A stretch of 64,000 nucleotides of DNA, from assembly GCF_003852715.1 (NCBI RefSeq), contig NZ_RIAV01000005.1:1-64000 (forward strand). The letters are read 5' to 3'. This DNA comes from Ectobacillus antri. GTDB lineage: Bacteria; Bacillota; Bacilli; Bacillales; Bacillaceae_G. Of this stretch, positions 1 to 7,966 are shown one piece after another. The position numbers were made by a program, and so were the translations under genes. Below the pieces are notes generated by a model. It had not been told where the DNA came from and ran no database searches. It saw only the letters and a list, made by a program, of their open reading frames with translations. Position 1 is the stretch's first letter. Each line of letters starts with the position of its first letter.

Positions 1-336
1 TGTGTAAGATTGTCTCGCCTTACGATTTTTGAACTTCGGAAATTCAGCACGACCAGAAAAGAAGTTTTTGTACGCCTTCTGCAAATTCAATTGGGCATTC
101 GCTAATGCCAGACTATCTATTTCTTTGAGCCACGCAAACTCTTCCTTGTACTTAGCAGGAGTCGGGAATTTTTGCTTCTTTAGCGTTTCTTTGTCGTCCT
201 TGAATTGTTCATATGTTTCCTTTCGCTCCAAAAGCATTTTGTTGTAGACGAAACGAACACAACCGAAGGTTTTTGCAAGAAGTTGCTCTTGTTCTTGCGT
301 TGGGTACAGACGGAACTTATATGCTTTATTTGCCAT
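1..336 (-). CDS. tnpB: IS200/IS605-family TnpB (OrfB), N-terminal part, runs off window edge
   Basis: The minus strand is open from ATG at 336 to the window edge, giving 112 residues that begin MANKAYKFRLYPTQEQEQLL, the typical start of IS605 OrfB/TnpB proteins. A GAGGTGATTCG ribosome site precedes it. TnpB proteins of this family are RNA-guided DNA endonucleases related to Cas12 that help the element persist. The RuvC and zinc-finger parts and the 3' guide-RNA region would lie outside the window, so integrity of the nuclease cannot be judged. It starts 11 bases after the tnpA remnant on the same strand, the usual tnpA-tnpB order. Confidence 0.88.
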   Translation of the reverse strand, partial: MANKAYKFRLYPTQEQEQLLAKTFGCVRFVYNKMLLERKETYEQFKDDKETLKKQKFPTPAKYKEEFAWLKEIDSLALANAQLNLQKAYKNFFSGRAEFPKFKNRKARQSYT

Positions 337-347
337 ATCGAATCACC

Positions 348-724
348 TCATTTCATACCTTGATTTTCTATATATTTCTTTATCACTTCAATAGGCGAAC
401 CGCCTGTTGTAAGTAAGCAAAAACTTAAAGTTTTCTTTTCACTTGTGGAAAATTCTTTTTGATAAGTCGAGAACTTGCACTTTTATAAGCGTTGATGAAC
501 TTTGACATTTCAGTATTCGGATGTGCTTTGAACAAAATATGCACATGGTCAATATCGTGATTCCATTCGACTAAGGAAATATTGTAATTTTCACCTAATC
601 GTACAAACATATCTTTCGCGTAGTCAGATATGGCATCGTCAATCACTTTTCTGCGATATTTTACGACCAGAACGAGATGATAATACAACAATAACACTGA
701 ATGATTATTATTGTCTAATTCCAT
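348..724 (-). pseudogene. tnpA: IS200/IS605-family TnpA Y1 transposase, disrupted near the 3' end
   Basis: The first 99 codons encode a Y1 (HUH) transposase: the HUH pair is H60-V-H62 in the segment DIDHVHILF. The frame then stops at 425 after QVKRKL. The usual C-terminal end is still present in another frame at 348-425 (SFCLLTTGGSPIEVIKKY, then IENQGMK and stop). The expected link, roughly WKExFWSK, is missing, so a small deletion with frameshift has separated the catalytic tyrosine (in IKKYIENQ) from the HUH domain. The protein should be inactive, leaving any movement of the element dependent on a transposase elsewhere. Confidence 0.85.
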
Positions 725-872
725 TGATATAACAGCCTTTCTTTTATCTAAGACTGATTATATCATAGTACAAAAAAAGAGACAACTTTAGGCTACGCCT
801 AACCGAAATTCATCTCCCACTTTCACTGGTGCTGGCGCACCTTCACGTTTAGAAGTAGGAGACTTCTTTCGG
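725..872. mobile_element. Left end of the IS200/IS605-type element
   Basis: Upstream of tnpA lies non-coding DNA with two foldable stretches: a perfect 6-bp stem TTAGGC-TAC-GCCTAA at 788-802, and a long imperfect inverted repeat pairing CCGAAATTCATCTCC at 803-817 with GGAGACTTCTTTCGG at 858-872. Subterminal hairpins at the ends are how IS200/IS605 elements are recognised and cut. Recognisable protease coding sequence starts immediately after, so the element boundary is probably close to 870. The exact cleavage site is not determined. Confidence 0.6.
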
Positions 873-1305
873 AGGGAAGTTAAATTTAAATCGGCGGTGC
901 AGGTACAAAGTTTAGGTGCACTTGAAAAAACGCTGGGTCTGTCCATCAAAAAGACAAGTAAAGGTAACGCGAAATTAGCATTGCTTAGCTTTACATCTGG
1001 TGTAAAGCCTGAAGAGGTAGCACGCCTTTTACGAGCGGCAGGTAAAGTGGAGTATGCAGAGCCCAATTATAAACTATATCTGGCAGCTACAACAAAAAGT
1101 GTTAGCGATCCGTATTTCAGCTACTTATGGGGACTAAAGAATACGGGTCAATATGTAAATGGCTACTACGGTACGGCAGGCATGGATATTAAAGCGGAAG
1201 CTGCTTGGGAAAAAACAAAAGATTGAGTGGACGGGTAAAGTTGCAAGTGGGGCTCGTAAATCGGCTTCGAATGTAAATATTGATTCGATTACAGTTTATA
1301 AATGA
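870..1305 (+). pseudogene. Subtilisin-like (S8) serine protease remnant
   Basis: Codons from about 870 read EVKFKSAVQVQSLGALEKTL and continue through an I9-like propeptide ending AEPNYKLYLA, then the first residues of an S8 domain (YLWGLKNTGQ... DIKAEAAWEKTKD) before a stop at 1224-1226. A different frame then gives WTGKVASGARKSASN and a short C-terminal end closing at 1305. The signal peptide is gone, apparently cut off by the insertion element, and the whole catalytic core is deleted. No useful start remains other than GTG at 897. It is the fossil of a secreted protease. Confidence 0.75.
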
Positions 1306-1307
1306 GA

Positions 1308-1336
1308 AGAGCACGGGGCATCCCCGTGCTTTTTCC
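1308..1336 (+). terminator. Rho-independent terminator
   Basis: A GC-rich stem AGCACGGGG/CCCCGTGCT is followed by TTTTTCC on the plus strand. It lies between the converging protease remnant and the last gene of the capsule operon. An A-run on the other side gives only weak termination potential for the minus strand. Confidence 0.8.
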
Positions 1337-1341
1337 TATTT

Positions 1342-2436
1342 TTACATATCTTCTTTTTGTTTTATCAACTTTTGAATTGTATCTTCTAACGTCAACACTT
1401 CTCCGGTAAATGGATCTGCGTATCGCGGATATAATAAATAGGCTCCTGCGAACAACTCTTCAATTGCTAGTTTTCTTTTTCTACGGGCTACAGGCTGCCG
1501 GTCATCTGTTAATCCCCATCCAGAATAAAACGGAGCCCCTATTGTGGTAACAGATATTCCTCTCATTAACGCTTCAAATCCAGAAAGAGAGGTAATGGTA
1601 TATACATGATCAATCGTTTGAAAAGAATCATCTAAACTTAACGGCGCTTCCACAACCTTGGCCATCTTACGAATGTCCTCTATGTTAGAACACCCAGGCC
1701 TGCGGCCGGTTAGCACGTCCGGATGCGGTTTATAAATAATTTCTCCATCTGGATTTTCATTATACGCTAGTTGTACCAAATCGAAGTTTGTCCACTGCTT
1801 TGCGCTTCCTTTTCGTATGGAAGCATCGTCTTCTACTTGGCCTACAACTAAAATACGACGCTTAGTTTTTGGACCATATAACTCTTCGACATTTTGTTTA
1901 CCCACATGATTGTACTTGCTTAAACCAAGCTGTGTAAGTTGTCTCATGCAAGTTTGCGCTCGGAGTAGAAGTTCGGGATTGCCATGAAAGTTATATGTAT
2001 TTAATATATGTTCTAAATCACTAGGTCCGGTAGAGTCAAAATACATTCCTGTTTTATCTAAGCACAGTGAAAATGGCGGGGTGTGCATGGCACCTAAGCC
2101 AATGGAACGTACAAATCCATCTTCGATTCTGTAAATGGGAATGTTATGTTTTTGAGCATACATCCGTACACTTTCATCTTCATTAAATCCCCATGAGATG
2201 AACACTACATCCTTATAACGAGATATTACTTTTGCCAGTAGGAAAGATACATGATTACCAGGGACAAAACAAACTTCGTAATCTGCTAAAAACATGCGCA
2301 TATAATTTTGCTTCCATGTAGAAACTCCGAAAACAAATGCATTTGCTTTAGGATTCAACTTTATTACGAATGCAATTTGCATAATAGAATCTCTAATTTT
2401 TTTTACTTTTACTTTTAATGTTCTATTCCAAAACAT
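1342..2436 (-). CDS. Single-module KpsC-like (capsule polysaccharide) Kdo transferase
   Basis: This 364-residue protein is close to the N-terminal module of the neighbouring KpsC and belongs to the Capsule_synth glycosyltransferase family. Shared motifs are IEDGFVRS near 104, GQVEDDASI near 199, KPHPDVL near 237, TSLSGFEALMRG and GAPFYSGWGLTDD. In E. coli KpsC the GQVEDD-type module is the one I associate with beta-2,7 Kdo transfer (GT107), so a Kdo or related transferase is the best guess. ATG at 2436 is chosen because AAAGGAC lies seven bases before it; TTG at 2442 is too close. It begins 12 bases after the kpsC stop and is the last gene of the operon. It may be a duplicated module that gained its own role. 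Confidence 0.8.
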   Translation of the reverse strand: MFWNRTLKVKVKKIRDSIMQIAFVIKLNPKANAFVFGVSTWKQNYMRMFLADYEVCFVPGNHVSFLLAKVISRYKDVVFISWGFNEDESVRMYAQKHNIPIYRIEDGFVRSIGLGAMHTPPFSLCLDKTGMYFDSTGPSDLEHILNTYNFHGNPELLLRAQTCMRQLTQLGLSKYNHVGKQNVEELYGPKTKRRILVVGQVEDDASIRKGSAKQWTNFDLVQLAYNENPDGEIIYKPHPDVLTGRRPGCSNIEDIRKMAKVVEAPLSLDDSFQTIDHVYTITSLSGFEALMRGISVTTIGAPFYSGWGLTDDRQPVARRKRKLAIEELFAGAYLLYPRYADPFTGEVLTLEDTIQKLIKQKEDM

Positions 2437-2447
2437 ACTCAAGTCCT

Positions 2448-4586
2448 TTAGTTTATATTTTGCTTAGCTTCCTTATTATGCTTTTTATGATCTATAAGAT
2501 AAGAAATAACATCAAAAATAGTTCCTGGATTACCGTTTACTGGATTTACATAACGAGGATAAAGTAAATATGCAGCAGCAAAAATTTCTTCAACAGTTCT
2601 ACTTTTATTTCGTCTTTCTATAAGTATTCGATCCTTTGTTGCCCCCCACCCTGCATAAAAAGGCGCGCCAAAACAATGCACTTCCTTACCAAGCATAAGT
2701 GCTTCAAATCCAAGTTGAGAAGTAACCACATACACCTTATCTACTTCTTGTATTAAAGAAATAGGATTACAATCTTCATAAATAAATGTAGTATTGGCAT
2801 CAATATCTATATCAAGGATATTGCCCTGTTTTTTACCTGAGATAACATCTGGATGTGTTTTAATGTAAATATGCGCTTCAGGGTTTTCCTTTCTGGCAGC
2901 CAGATACATCTCAACAAAACGCTTTTGATCTGCTAAACCTAATGTAATCGACATATCACCATACGTTTGATCTACTACTAAAACTCTTTTCTTATCTGTA
3001 TCCTTAAAGATGCTCGTATTAATCATAGGAGCATGGTTATACTTACTCAGATAGTTATCAGTGATAAAATTCATCGCCTTGCGTGCTTGGTCCATAAGCT
3101 CCTCACTATTCCACCCCTGACTATTGAGGATATTTTCTAATCGTGAAGGTCTAGTTGCATCGTAATAAATCCCAACATGATCAATACAGATAGACAGTGG
3201 TGGAGAGCCATTGACTCCGAGTCCTATCGAACGCAGAAATCCATCTTCTAAACTTAAATATGGAATATTATGTTGTCTACAGAACTCTAGCGCTTTCTTT
3301 GTACTTGGCTTCATTCCCCAACCTGCTACATAGCTAAGTTCAGCAGGATTTTCTTTTGGTTTAAAGACTACTTCCCCTTTTAAAAACGATTGAAGATGCG
3401 GAATTTCTTGAATACCTTTAGAAAAAATACCAATTTTCCCCTCTTCCCTAGGAACTATTGTGACAAAATTATCTTCTTCTATCTCAGAAGAAGCTCCCCT
3501 CATGTGTGATATTACATTGATAGCTTCTTCTAATGTGATGAATTGCTTAGATACGGGGTGCATATATTTAGGATATAACAGATACGCACCTGCAAATACC
3601 TCTTCTATGCGTAATGTTCTCTTTCGTCTTTCCGTTTTCTGTCGACTATCAGTTAATCCCCATCCTGCATAAAAAGGTGCGCCAATTGTTGTAACAGGAA
3701 TGCCTTGTAATAGTGCTTCGAATCCAGCTAATGAAGTAATTGTATATACATGGTCAATGGTTTGAAAAGAGTCATTTAAACTTAATGGCTCTGATATTAC
3801 TTTTGCAATATGTTTTACATCCTCAGGATTTGATTGCATCGGACGCTTTCCAAACAATACATCAGGATGCGGTTTATAAATAATCTCTGCATCTGGATTT
3901 TCCCTAGCTGCTAACATAACAAGTTCATTATTAGTAATTCTTCGCTCACAACCACGTTGTATAGATTGATCGTCCTCTACTTGTCCGATAACAAGTACGC
4001 GTCTTTTAGTTTTCGGCCCATATACACTGGCTATATCTTTAGAAGTGACATTATTGTACTTACTAATGTGCATTTGTTTTATCATTTCTATGCATTTTGA
4101 TGCTCTTTCCATCAGCACTCTATCTGAAGAAAAATCATAAGTATTTAATATGTCTTCTAAATCACTTGGACTAGTTGCATCGTAATACAATGCTTGAGAA
4201 TCTATACAAATAGAGAGAGGAACACTTTTCTCTGCTCCTAACTGAACAGAGCGTACAAACCCATCCTCAATACGGTAATAGGGTACTTTATTATTTTGAG
4301 CATATTCATAAATCTCTTGTTGATCACAGTACCCCCATACCATAATTACTTTATTACGGTAGCGTTTCATATCTTGTATATTCTTTTTGATTGAGCGATT
4401 TGGATTAACAAACTTCACATGGTAATCAGTTAAATATTCTTTCATATGAGCGTGCTTCCATTTGCTGAAGCCAACGAGAAATGCTACTGTTTTAGTGGGG
4501 AGTCGAAAAAGTCTAATTTTTTGATATAGTTTTAAAAAAGTTTTATAACCCCTATTATATACTCTAAGCAACAATCCGATCGCCAT
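2448..4586 (-). CDS. kpsC: KpsC-like two-module beta-Kdo transferase, modules apparently in swapped order
   Basis: A 712-residue cytoplasmic protein with two Capsule_synth modules. Residues about 30-350 contain IEDGFVRS (105-112), GQVEDDQSI (201-209), KPHPD (238-242) and GAPFYAGWG (302-310). Residues about 383-700 contain GIFSKGIQEIPHL, LEDGFLRS (446-453), VVDQTYGDMS (537-546), THPD (577-580) and a second GAPFYAGWG. In Gram-negative group 2 capsules KpsC alternates beta-2,4 and beta-2,7 Kdo on the lipid. As I recall E. coli KpsC, the VDQT module (GT99) comes first and the QVEDD module (GT107) second; here the order is reversed. GGAGG directly abuts the ATG at 4586, so translation may begin at TTG five codons later. 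Confidence 0.88.
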   Translation of the reverse strand: MAIGLLLRVYNRGYKTFLKLYQKIRLFRLPTKTVAFLVGFSKWKHAHMKEYLTDYHVKFVNPNRSIKKNIQDMKRYRNKVIMVWGYCDQQEIYEYAQNNKVPYYRIEDGFVRSVQLGAEKSVPLSICIDSQALYYDATSPSDLEDILNTYDFSSDRVLMERASKCIEMIKQMHISKYNNVTSKDIASVYGPKTKRRVLVIGQVEDDQSIQRGCERRITNNELVMLAARENPDAEIIYKPHPDVLFGKRPMQSNPEDVKHIAKVISEPLSLNDSFQTIDHVYTITSLAGFEALLQGIPVTTIGAPFYAGWGLTDSRQKTERRKRTLRIEEVFAGAYLLYPKYMHPVSKQFITLEEAINVISHMRGASSEIEEDNFVTIVPREEGKIGIFSKGIQEIPHLQSFLKGEVVFKPKENPAELSYVAGWGMKPSTKKALEFCRQHNIPYLSLEDGFLRSIGLGVNGSPPLSICIDHVGIYYDATRPSRLENILNSQGWNSEELMDQARKAMNFITDNYLSKYNHAPMINTSIFKDTDKKRVLVVDQTYGDMSITLGLADQKRFVEMYLAARKENPEAHIYIKTHPDVISGKKQGNILDIDIDANTTFIYEDCNPISLIQEVDKVYVVTSQLGFEALMLGKEVHCFGAPFYAGWGATKDRILIERRNKSRTVEEIFAAAYLLYPRYVNPVNGNPGTIFDVISYLIDHKKHNKEAKQNIN

Positions 4587-4629
4587 CCTCCATATTTTTC
4601 ATAAAAACTCTATCCTTGCATTACTTTTA

Positions 4630-4673
4630 TATATAATTGAACTGCTATCTAAAAATAGCAGTTCAATTATATA
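4630..4673. repeat. Perfect 18-bp inverted repeat between two capsule genes
   Basis: TATATAATTGAACTGCTA at 4630-4647 pairs perfectly with 4656-4673 around an 8-base loop. It lies in the 99-bp gap between the glycosyltransferase and kpsC. No T-run follows on the minus strand, so it is not a standard terminator. An mRNA processing, stability or partial termination element is possible. Confidence 0.6.
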
Positions 4674-4685
4674 CACACTTTAACT

Positions 4686-6935
4686 TTACTTGATCTTTGT
4701 TTTTCTTTTCCAACGTCTGTAATGTTTCATAAATTTAACAGGGTTGGTAATTAATTTCACAAACTGTCTAGTTAACCATACTCCGTTTGGCTCTTGTTTT
4801 TTTTCATTTTTCATTGAACTACTTGATTTTGTAGCATCTTGACTTTTATCAGCTTCCACTTTCCCAGCCTTTTTATCCTCATCGCGTATCTCTAAAAATT
4901 TCTTATAACGATCATACAAAGGAGCATCCATATTCACTTTAACTTGGTTCCGCACTGCATACCGTCTTACAGGCTGTTCTGGTACTACAATTTTATAAAA
5001 ATCCATTCCTCTTGTTGCATTAAATAGGCTACCATCCGGTTGTTTAACAAGCTCTGTTCGTGCCTTGCCAAAAGAATAAAATTCCGTAATCAAATAGTGA
5101 ATAAACCTATGTACTTTATCGCGATTTACTTCAAACAGGTTATTCAATACTTGTGCAGCCTCTTGAGGAGTACGAACATGTTTATTAATTTCATCAAACC
5201 CATAAAAAGCTTGCCCTACATATAAAACTGGCTTATACCACATCATACTTTCTACTCCTACACCAGAATTAATTAGTAATACGGCATCACACGCTTCTAT
5301 TAGGTCTTTTACATGAATGTCATCATCAACAAACTCAATATCCGCTACAGGTTTATTGGCCTCTAACGGATGCTTTTTGGCAAATATTCTCCATTCAGGA
5401 CCTAAAATTTTTTTTAGTTGCTCAAGAAAAACTACAAATTCTGCAACCGAGCCGACCGCACCTGAAAAATAACGAATTACTGTATCATTTGGCCTTTGAA
5501 ACGGTACAAACAACACCTTTTCGTTATACTTTACGTTTAATTTTTGTAACAATTTATTGCCACCAAGACGTTGCCCTTGTCGTTCTAAGCTCGCTTCATT
5601 AAAATACTGAGAACGAATATATTCTTGCACTATTTCAGACTCTGACTCAGATAACGGACGATTCCAGTTACTTTCATGATACGAACTACTATCAGCATTG
5701 AATCCATTATTATCAAAAAATACAGAATCCATTAATGCTCCACGGTCTTGTACAATAAAAGGTATACCCTCTCGTTTACACACCTGATACAAAGATAACC
5801 TCTTAGGATTTCCGTACGGATTTGGCATTAGAACGCGACTAATATTGTTATAATTTAAATATGTTATAAAATCATCTTCTGTTATAAAATCATTTTCTGA
5901 TTTGTAAGTAATTAACCCAAATTGAGGTAGCGTTTGGTGAATGGACTTATAGAATCCATTACCTTCTATTCCTAAAGCTAATGTTTTACCTGCATACACA
6001 TCAGGTAACGGAGTTAATACAGTTTTACCTTCATCATATTGTTTCATTTTATCAGTAAGTAGTTTTCTGTTATTTGCTGTACTTGAAACATATGCAGACT
6101 TTTTATTATTAGGATGATAGATATGGAATAGATACATACCTTTTATAGCAGCTAAATCTCCATGTAATCTAAATAAACTTCGGAACCCTTTATAATCTGT
6201 CGCTCCCCAATTTCTAAAATCAGTATAATATTCTCTTGGACGTTTATAATAGTTACTTATACTACTTAAACGATGGATGAGTTCAAAATCTTCAAATCCA
6301 TGGCCAAAGAAATCGTTATCATGACCACCTATACTTAAGTAATGAAGTCTATTTATTAATAGTGCTGATGAACCACTAGCTAAATTTACATATAAATCTT
6401 TATTTCCTTCATATACTTTTTGAACAAACTTAGACTTACGTAACTTTGGATTGGTATTAATATATTCTTTACTCGCTTCTTCTGTAAGATAAATAGCAGG
6501 AATCATAATAAAATCTTCATTGTTATAACATAATTCCCGCGCTTCAATTTCAATTAGCAATTCATCATAAAATCCTTCATAACCCAACAAATCTATATCT
6601 TGAAAAAATAAATATTCAGCGTTAGCCCATATTGCTCCCACATCCCTAGCTTTTCCAGCTGAGAACATTTCATATGAAGTATCTAAATATATATAATTTA
6701 CATCATATTCATTACATATATTTTCTAACTGATTAGCGTATTTTTGTGGACTTCCACTATCCACCATATAGAATTTTATATCCTTCTTATTACTCCATTC
6801 AGAAAAAATCCAGTGTGCTCTTTCAAATGCATCAGGCCGATCTTCTGAATAGCGAAATGGGAATATAACACCTAATTTGTAATAGGTTTTATCGAAATTT
6901 TCTCCAAGTTTAACACTTTTATTTAAAAAATTCAT
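4686..6935 (-). CDS. Two-domain capsule glycosyltransferase (GT-A GT2-like plus KpsS/Capsule_synth-like)
   Basis: A 749-residue protein. The N-terminal part (about 20-300) is a GT-A fold: IFPFRYSEDRPDAFERA, the metal-binding DxD as FQDIDLLG (DID 113-115) and an acceptor motif GHGFEDFEL (211-219) resembling GalNAc- and chondroitin-polymerase-type GT2 domains. The second part (about 315-640) resembles KpsS/LipB capsule proteins, with VPFQRPNDT, KKHPLEANK and LINSGVGVESMMWYKPV. The last 100 residues are charged, serine-rich and basic at the end, which may bring it to the membrane. It is the only large glycosyltransferase here besides the Kdo enzymes, so it is the best candidate for the chain polymerase. 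AGGGAGG precedes the ATG. The gene looks more AT-rich than the kds genes. Confidence 0.78.
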   Translation of the reverse strand: MNFLNKSVKLGENFDKTYYKLGVIFPFRYSEDRPDAFERAHWIFSEWSNKKDIKFYMVDSGSPQKYANQLENICNEYDVNYIYLDTSYEMFSAGKARDVGAIWANAEYLFFQDIDLLGYEGFYDELLIEIEARELCYNNEDFIMIPAIYLTEEASKEYINTNPKLRKSKFVQKVYEGNKDLYVNLASGSSALLINRLHYLSIGGHDNDFFGHGFEDFELIHRLSSISNYYKRPREYYTDFRNWGATDYKGFRSLFRLHGDLAAIKGMYLFHIYHPNNKKSAYVSSTANNRKLLTDKMKQYDEGKTVLTPLPDVYAGKTLALGIEGNGFYKSIHQTLPQFGLITYKSENDFITEDDFITYLNYNNISRVLMPNPYGNPKRLSLYQVCKREGIPFIVQDRGALMDSVFFDNNGFNADSSSYHESNWNRPLSESESEIVQEYIRSQYFNEASLERQGQRLGGNKLLQKLNVKYNEKVLFVPFQRPNDTVIRYFSGAVGSVAEFVVFLEQLKKILGPEWRIFAKKHPLEANKPVADIEFVDDDIHVKDLIEACDAVLLINSGVGVESMMWYKPVLYVGQAFYGFDEINKHVRTPQEAAQVLNNLFEVNRDKVHRFIHYLITEFYSFGKARTELVKQPDGSLFNATRGMDFYKIVVPEQPVRRYAVRNQVKVNMDAPLYDRYKKFLEIRDEDKKAGKVEADKSQDATKSSSSMKNEKKQEPNGVWLTRQFVKLITNPVKFMKHYRRWKRKTKIK

Positions 6936-6991
6936 TCAGCAAACCTCCCTACTCTAGTGACAAGTTACGCAACTTATATTCTAAACAAAAT

Positions 6992-7420
6992 TTAAGACAA
7001 CATGGTTTGTAGCTGCTTTATAAAAATTTTATATTGGTCTTTTGATATAAACAAAGTTTTGTTAGTTGTTTGTTGCGTTGCCTGCTCAATCAGCGGCAAT
7101 CCCTTCATATCTTGTCCTTCTTGTCTCGGAATAATATGAACATGCAAATGTCGTACTGCTTCACTAATTGTCACTGTATAAACACGCTCTACGGGAAGCA
7201 CCTGCTTTAATGCCCCTTCTAAACGTTTTACCAATGGACCAAGCTGTGCAAGCTCTTCGTCTATGAAATCTGACCAGTGTTCTACATGGCGCTTTGGCTC
7301 AATATACATATAACCTAGAATTTGTGAAGAAAGTGGCCCGTGTGTAACAAGCCAATTCTCATTCTCATATATCACCTCATTAGGGCGAGAATGTTTTTCG
7401 CAAATTGGACATGTTACCAC
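6992..7420 (-). CDS. HIT-family nucleotide-binding protein
   Basis: About 142 residues with the histidine triad HLHVHIIPR (91-99 from the GTG at 7420) and an N-terminal CPICEKH that could hold zinc. HIT proteins hydrolyse or transfer nucleotidyl groups, for example from dinucleoside polyphosphates or nucleoside phosphoramidates. The GTG at 7420 is preferred because AAAGGAG lies eight bases upstream, whereas the GTG at 7429 overlaps that site. It starts 18 bases after kdsC and is followed by the large glycosyltransferase, so it is part of the capsule operon. A role in nucleotide-sugar turnover is possible but nothing in the sequence fixes the substrate. Confidence 0.82.
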   Translation of the reverse strand: MVTCPICEKHSRPNEVIYENENWLVTHGPLSSQILGYMYIEPKRHVEHWSDFIDEELAQLGPLVKRLEGALKQVLPVERVYTVTISEAVRHLHVHIIPRQEGQDMKGLPLIEQATQQTTNKTLFISKDQYKIFIKQLQTMLS

Positions 7421-7437
7421 AGAAACCACTCCTTTGT

Positions 7438-7962
7438 TTATTGTGTAATTTTCACTTTTCCGTTCAAAAATTCAAATAAAACTTCATTATAGTTGTAAGT
7501 TTGTTTCAAAATATGCTCAATAATCTCACGGACGGCACCTTCTCCGCCGTTTGCCTTTGCGATAAAATCAACATGCTCTTTTACAAGTTCTACCGCATTG
7601 TTCGGTGCTGCAGCAAAGCCGACAATCTGTAAAATAGGCAAATCATTAATATCGTCACCTACATAGCATACTTCTTCTAACGTGACACCATGCTCGGACA
7701 TAATGTCATATAAAACATCTACTTTCTCATGAATGCCCTGGTATACATGATCAAATTTCAATTCTGCTGCTCGTTTGGTTACAGCTGCAGAGGATCGTCC
7801 TGAAATGATAGCGAGCTTGATTCCTACATGACGTGCCAAGCTAATACCCATACCATCTTGCGTGTGAAATGCCTTAATCTCGTTACCATCTGATCCTATA
7901 TACAACTTTCCATCTGTCAATACACCATCTACATCTAAAACAATCAGTTTAATAGGTTTCAT
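7438..7962 (-). CDS. kdsC: 3-deoxy-D-manno-octulosonate 8-phosphate phosphatase
   Basis: This 174-residue HAD phosphatase removes phosphate from Kdo-8-phosphate to give free Kdo. The nucleophile motif is VLDVDGVLTDGKLYI (D10 and D12), followed by the family's FHTQDGMGI, SGRSSAAV and late GDDINDLP motifs. Size and layout fit KdsC (cap-less C0 HAD); the related sugar phosphatases of sialic acid pathways are the main alternative. Its location four bases after kdsD and near kdsA and kdsB decides for Kdo. The ribosome site is weak, so it may be translationally coupled to kdsD. Confidence 0.88.
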   Translation of the reverse strand: MKPIKLIVLDVDGVLTDGKLYIGSDGNEIKAFHTQDGMGISLARHVGIKLAIISGRSSAAVTKRAAELKFDHVYQGIHEKVDVLYDIMSEHGVTLEEVCYVGDDINDLPILQIVGFAAAPNNAVELVKEHVDFIAKANGGEGAVREIIEHILKQTYNYNEVLFEFLNGKVKITQ

Positions 7963-7966
7963 AATA

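Noticed and set aside
897-1226. Intact small gene of 109 codons
   Set aside because: Its product is the propeptide and first residues of an S8 protease with the catalytic core missing, so it is a fragment.
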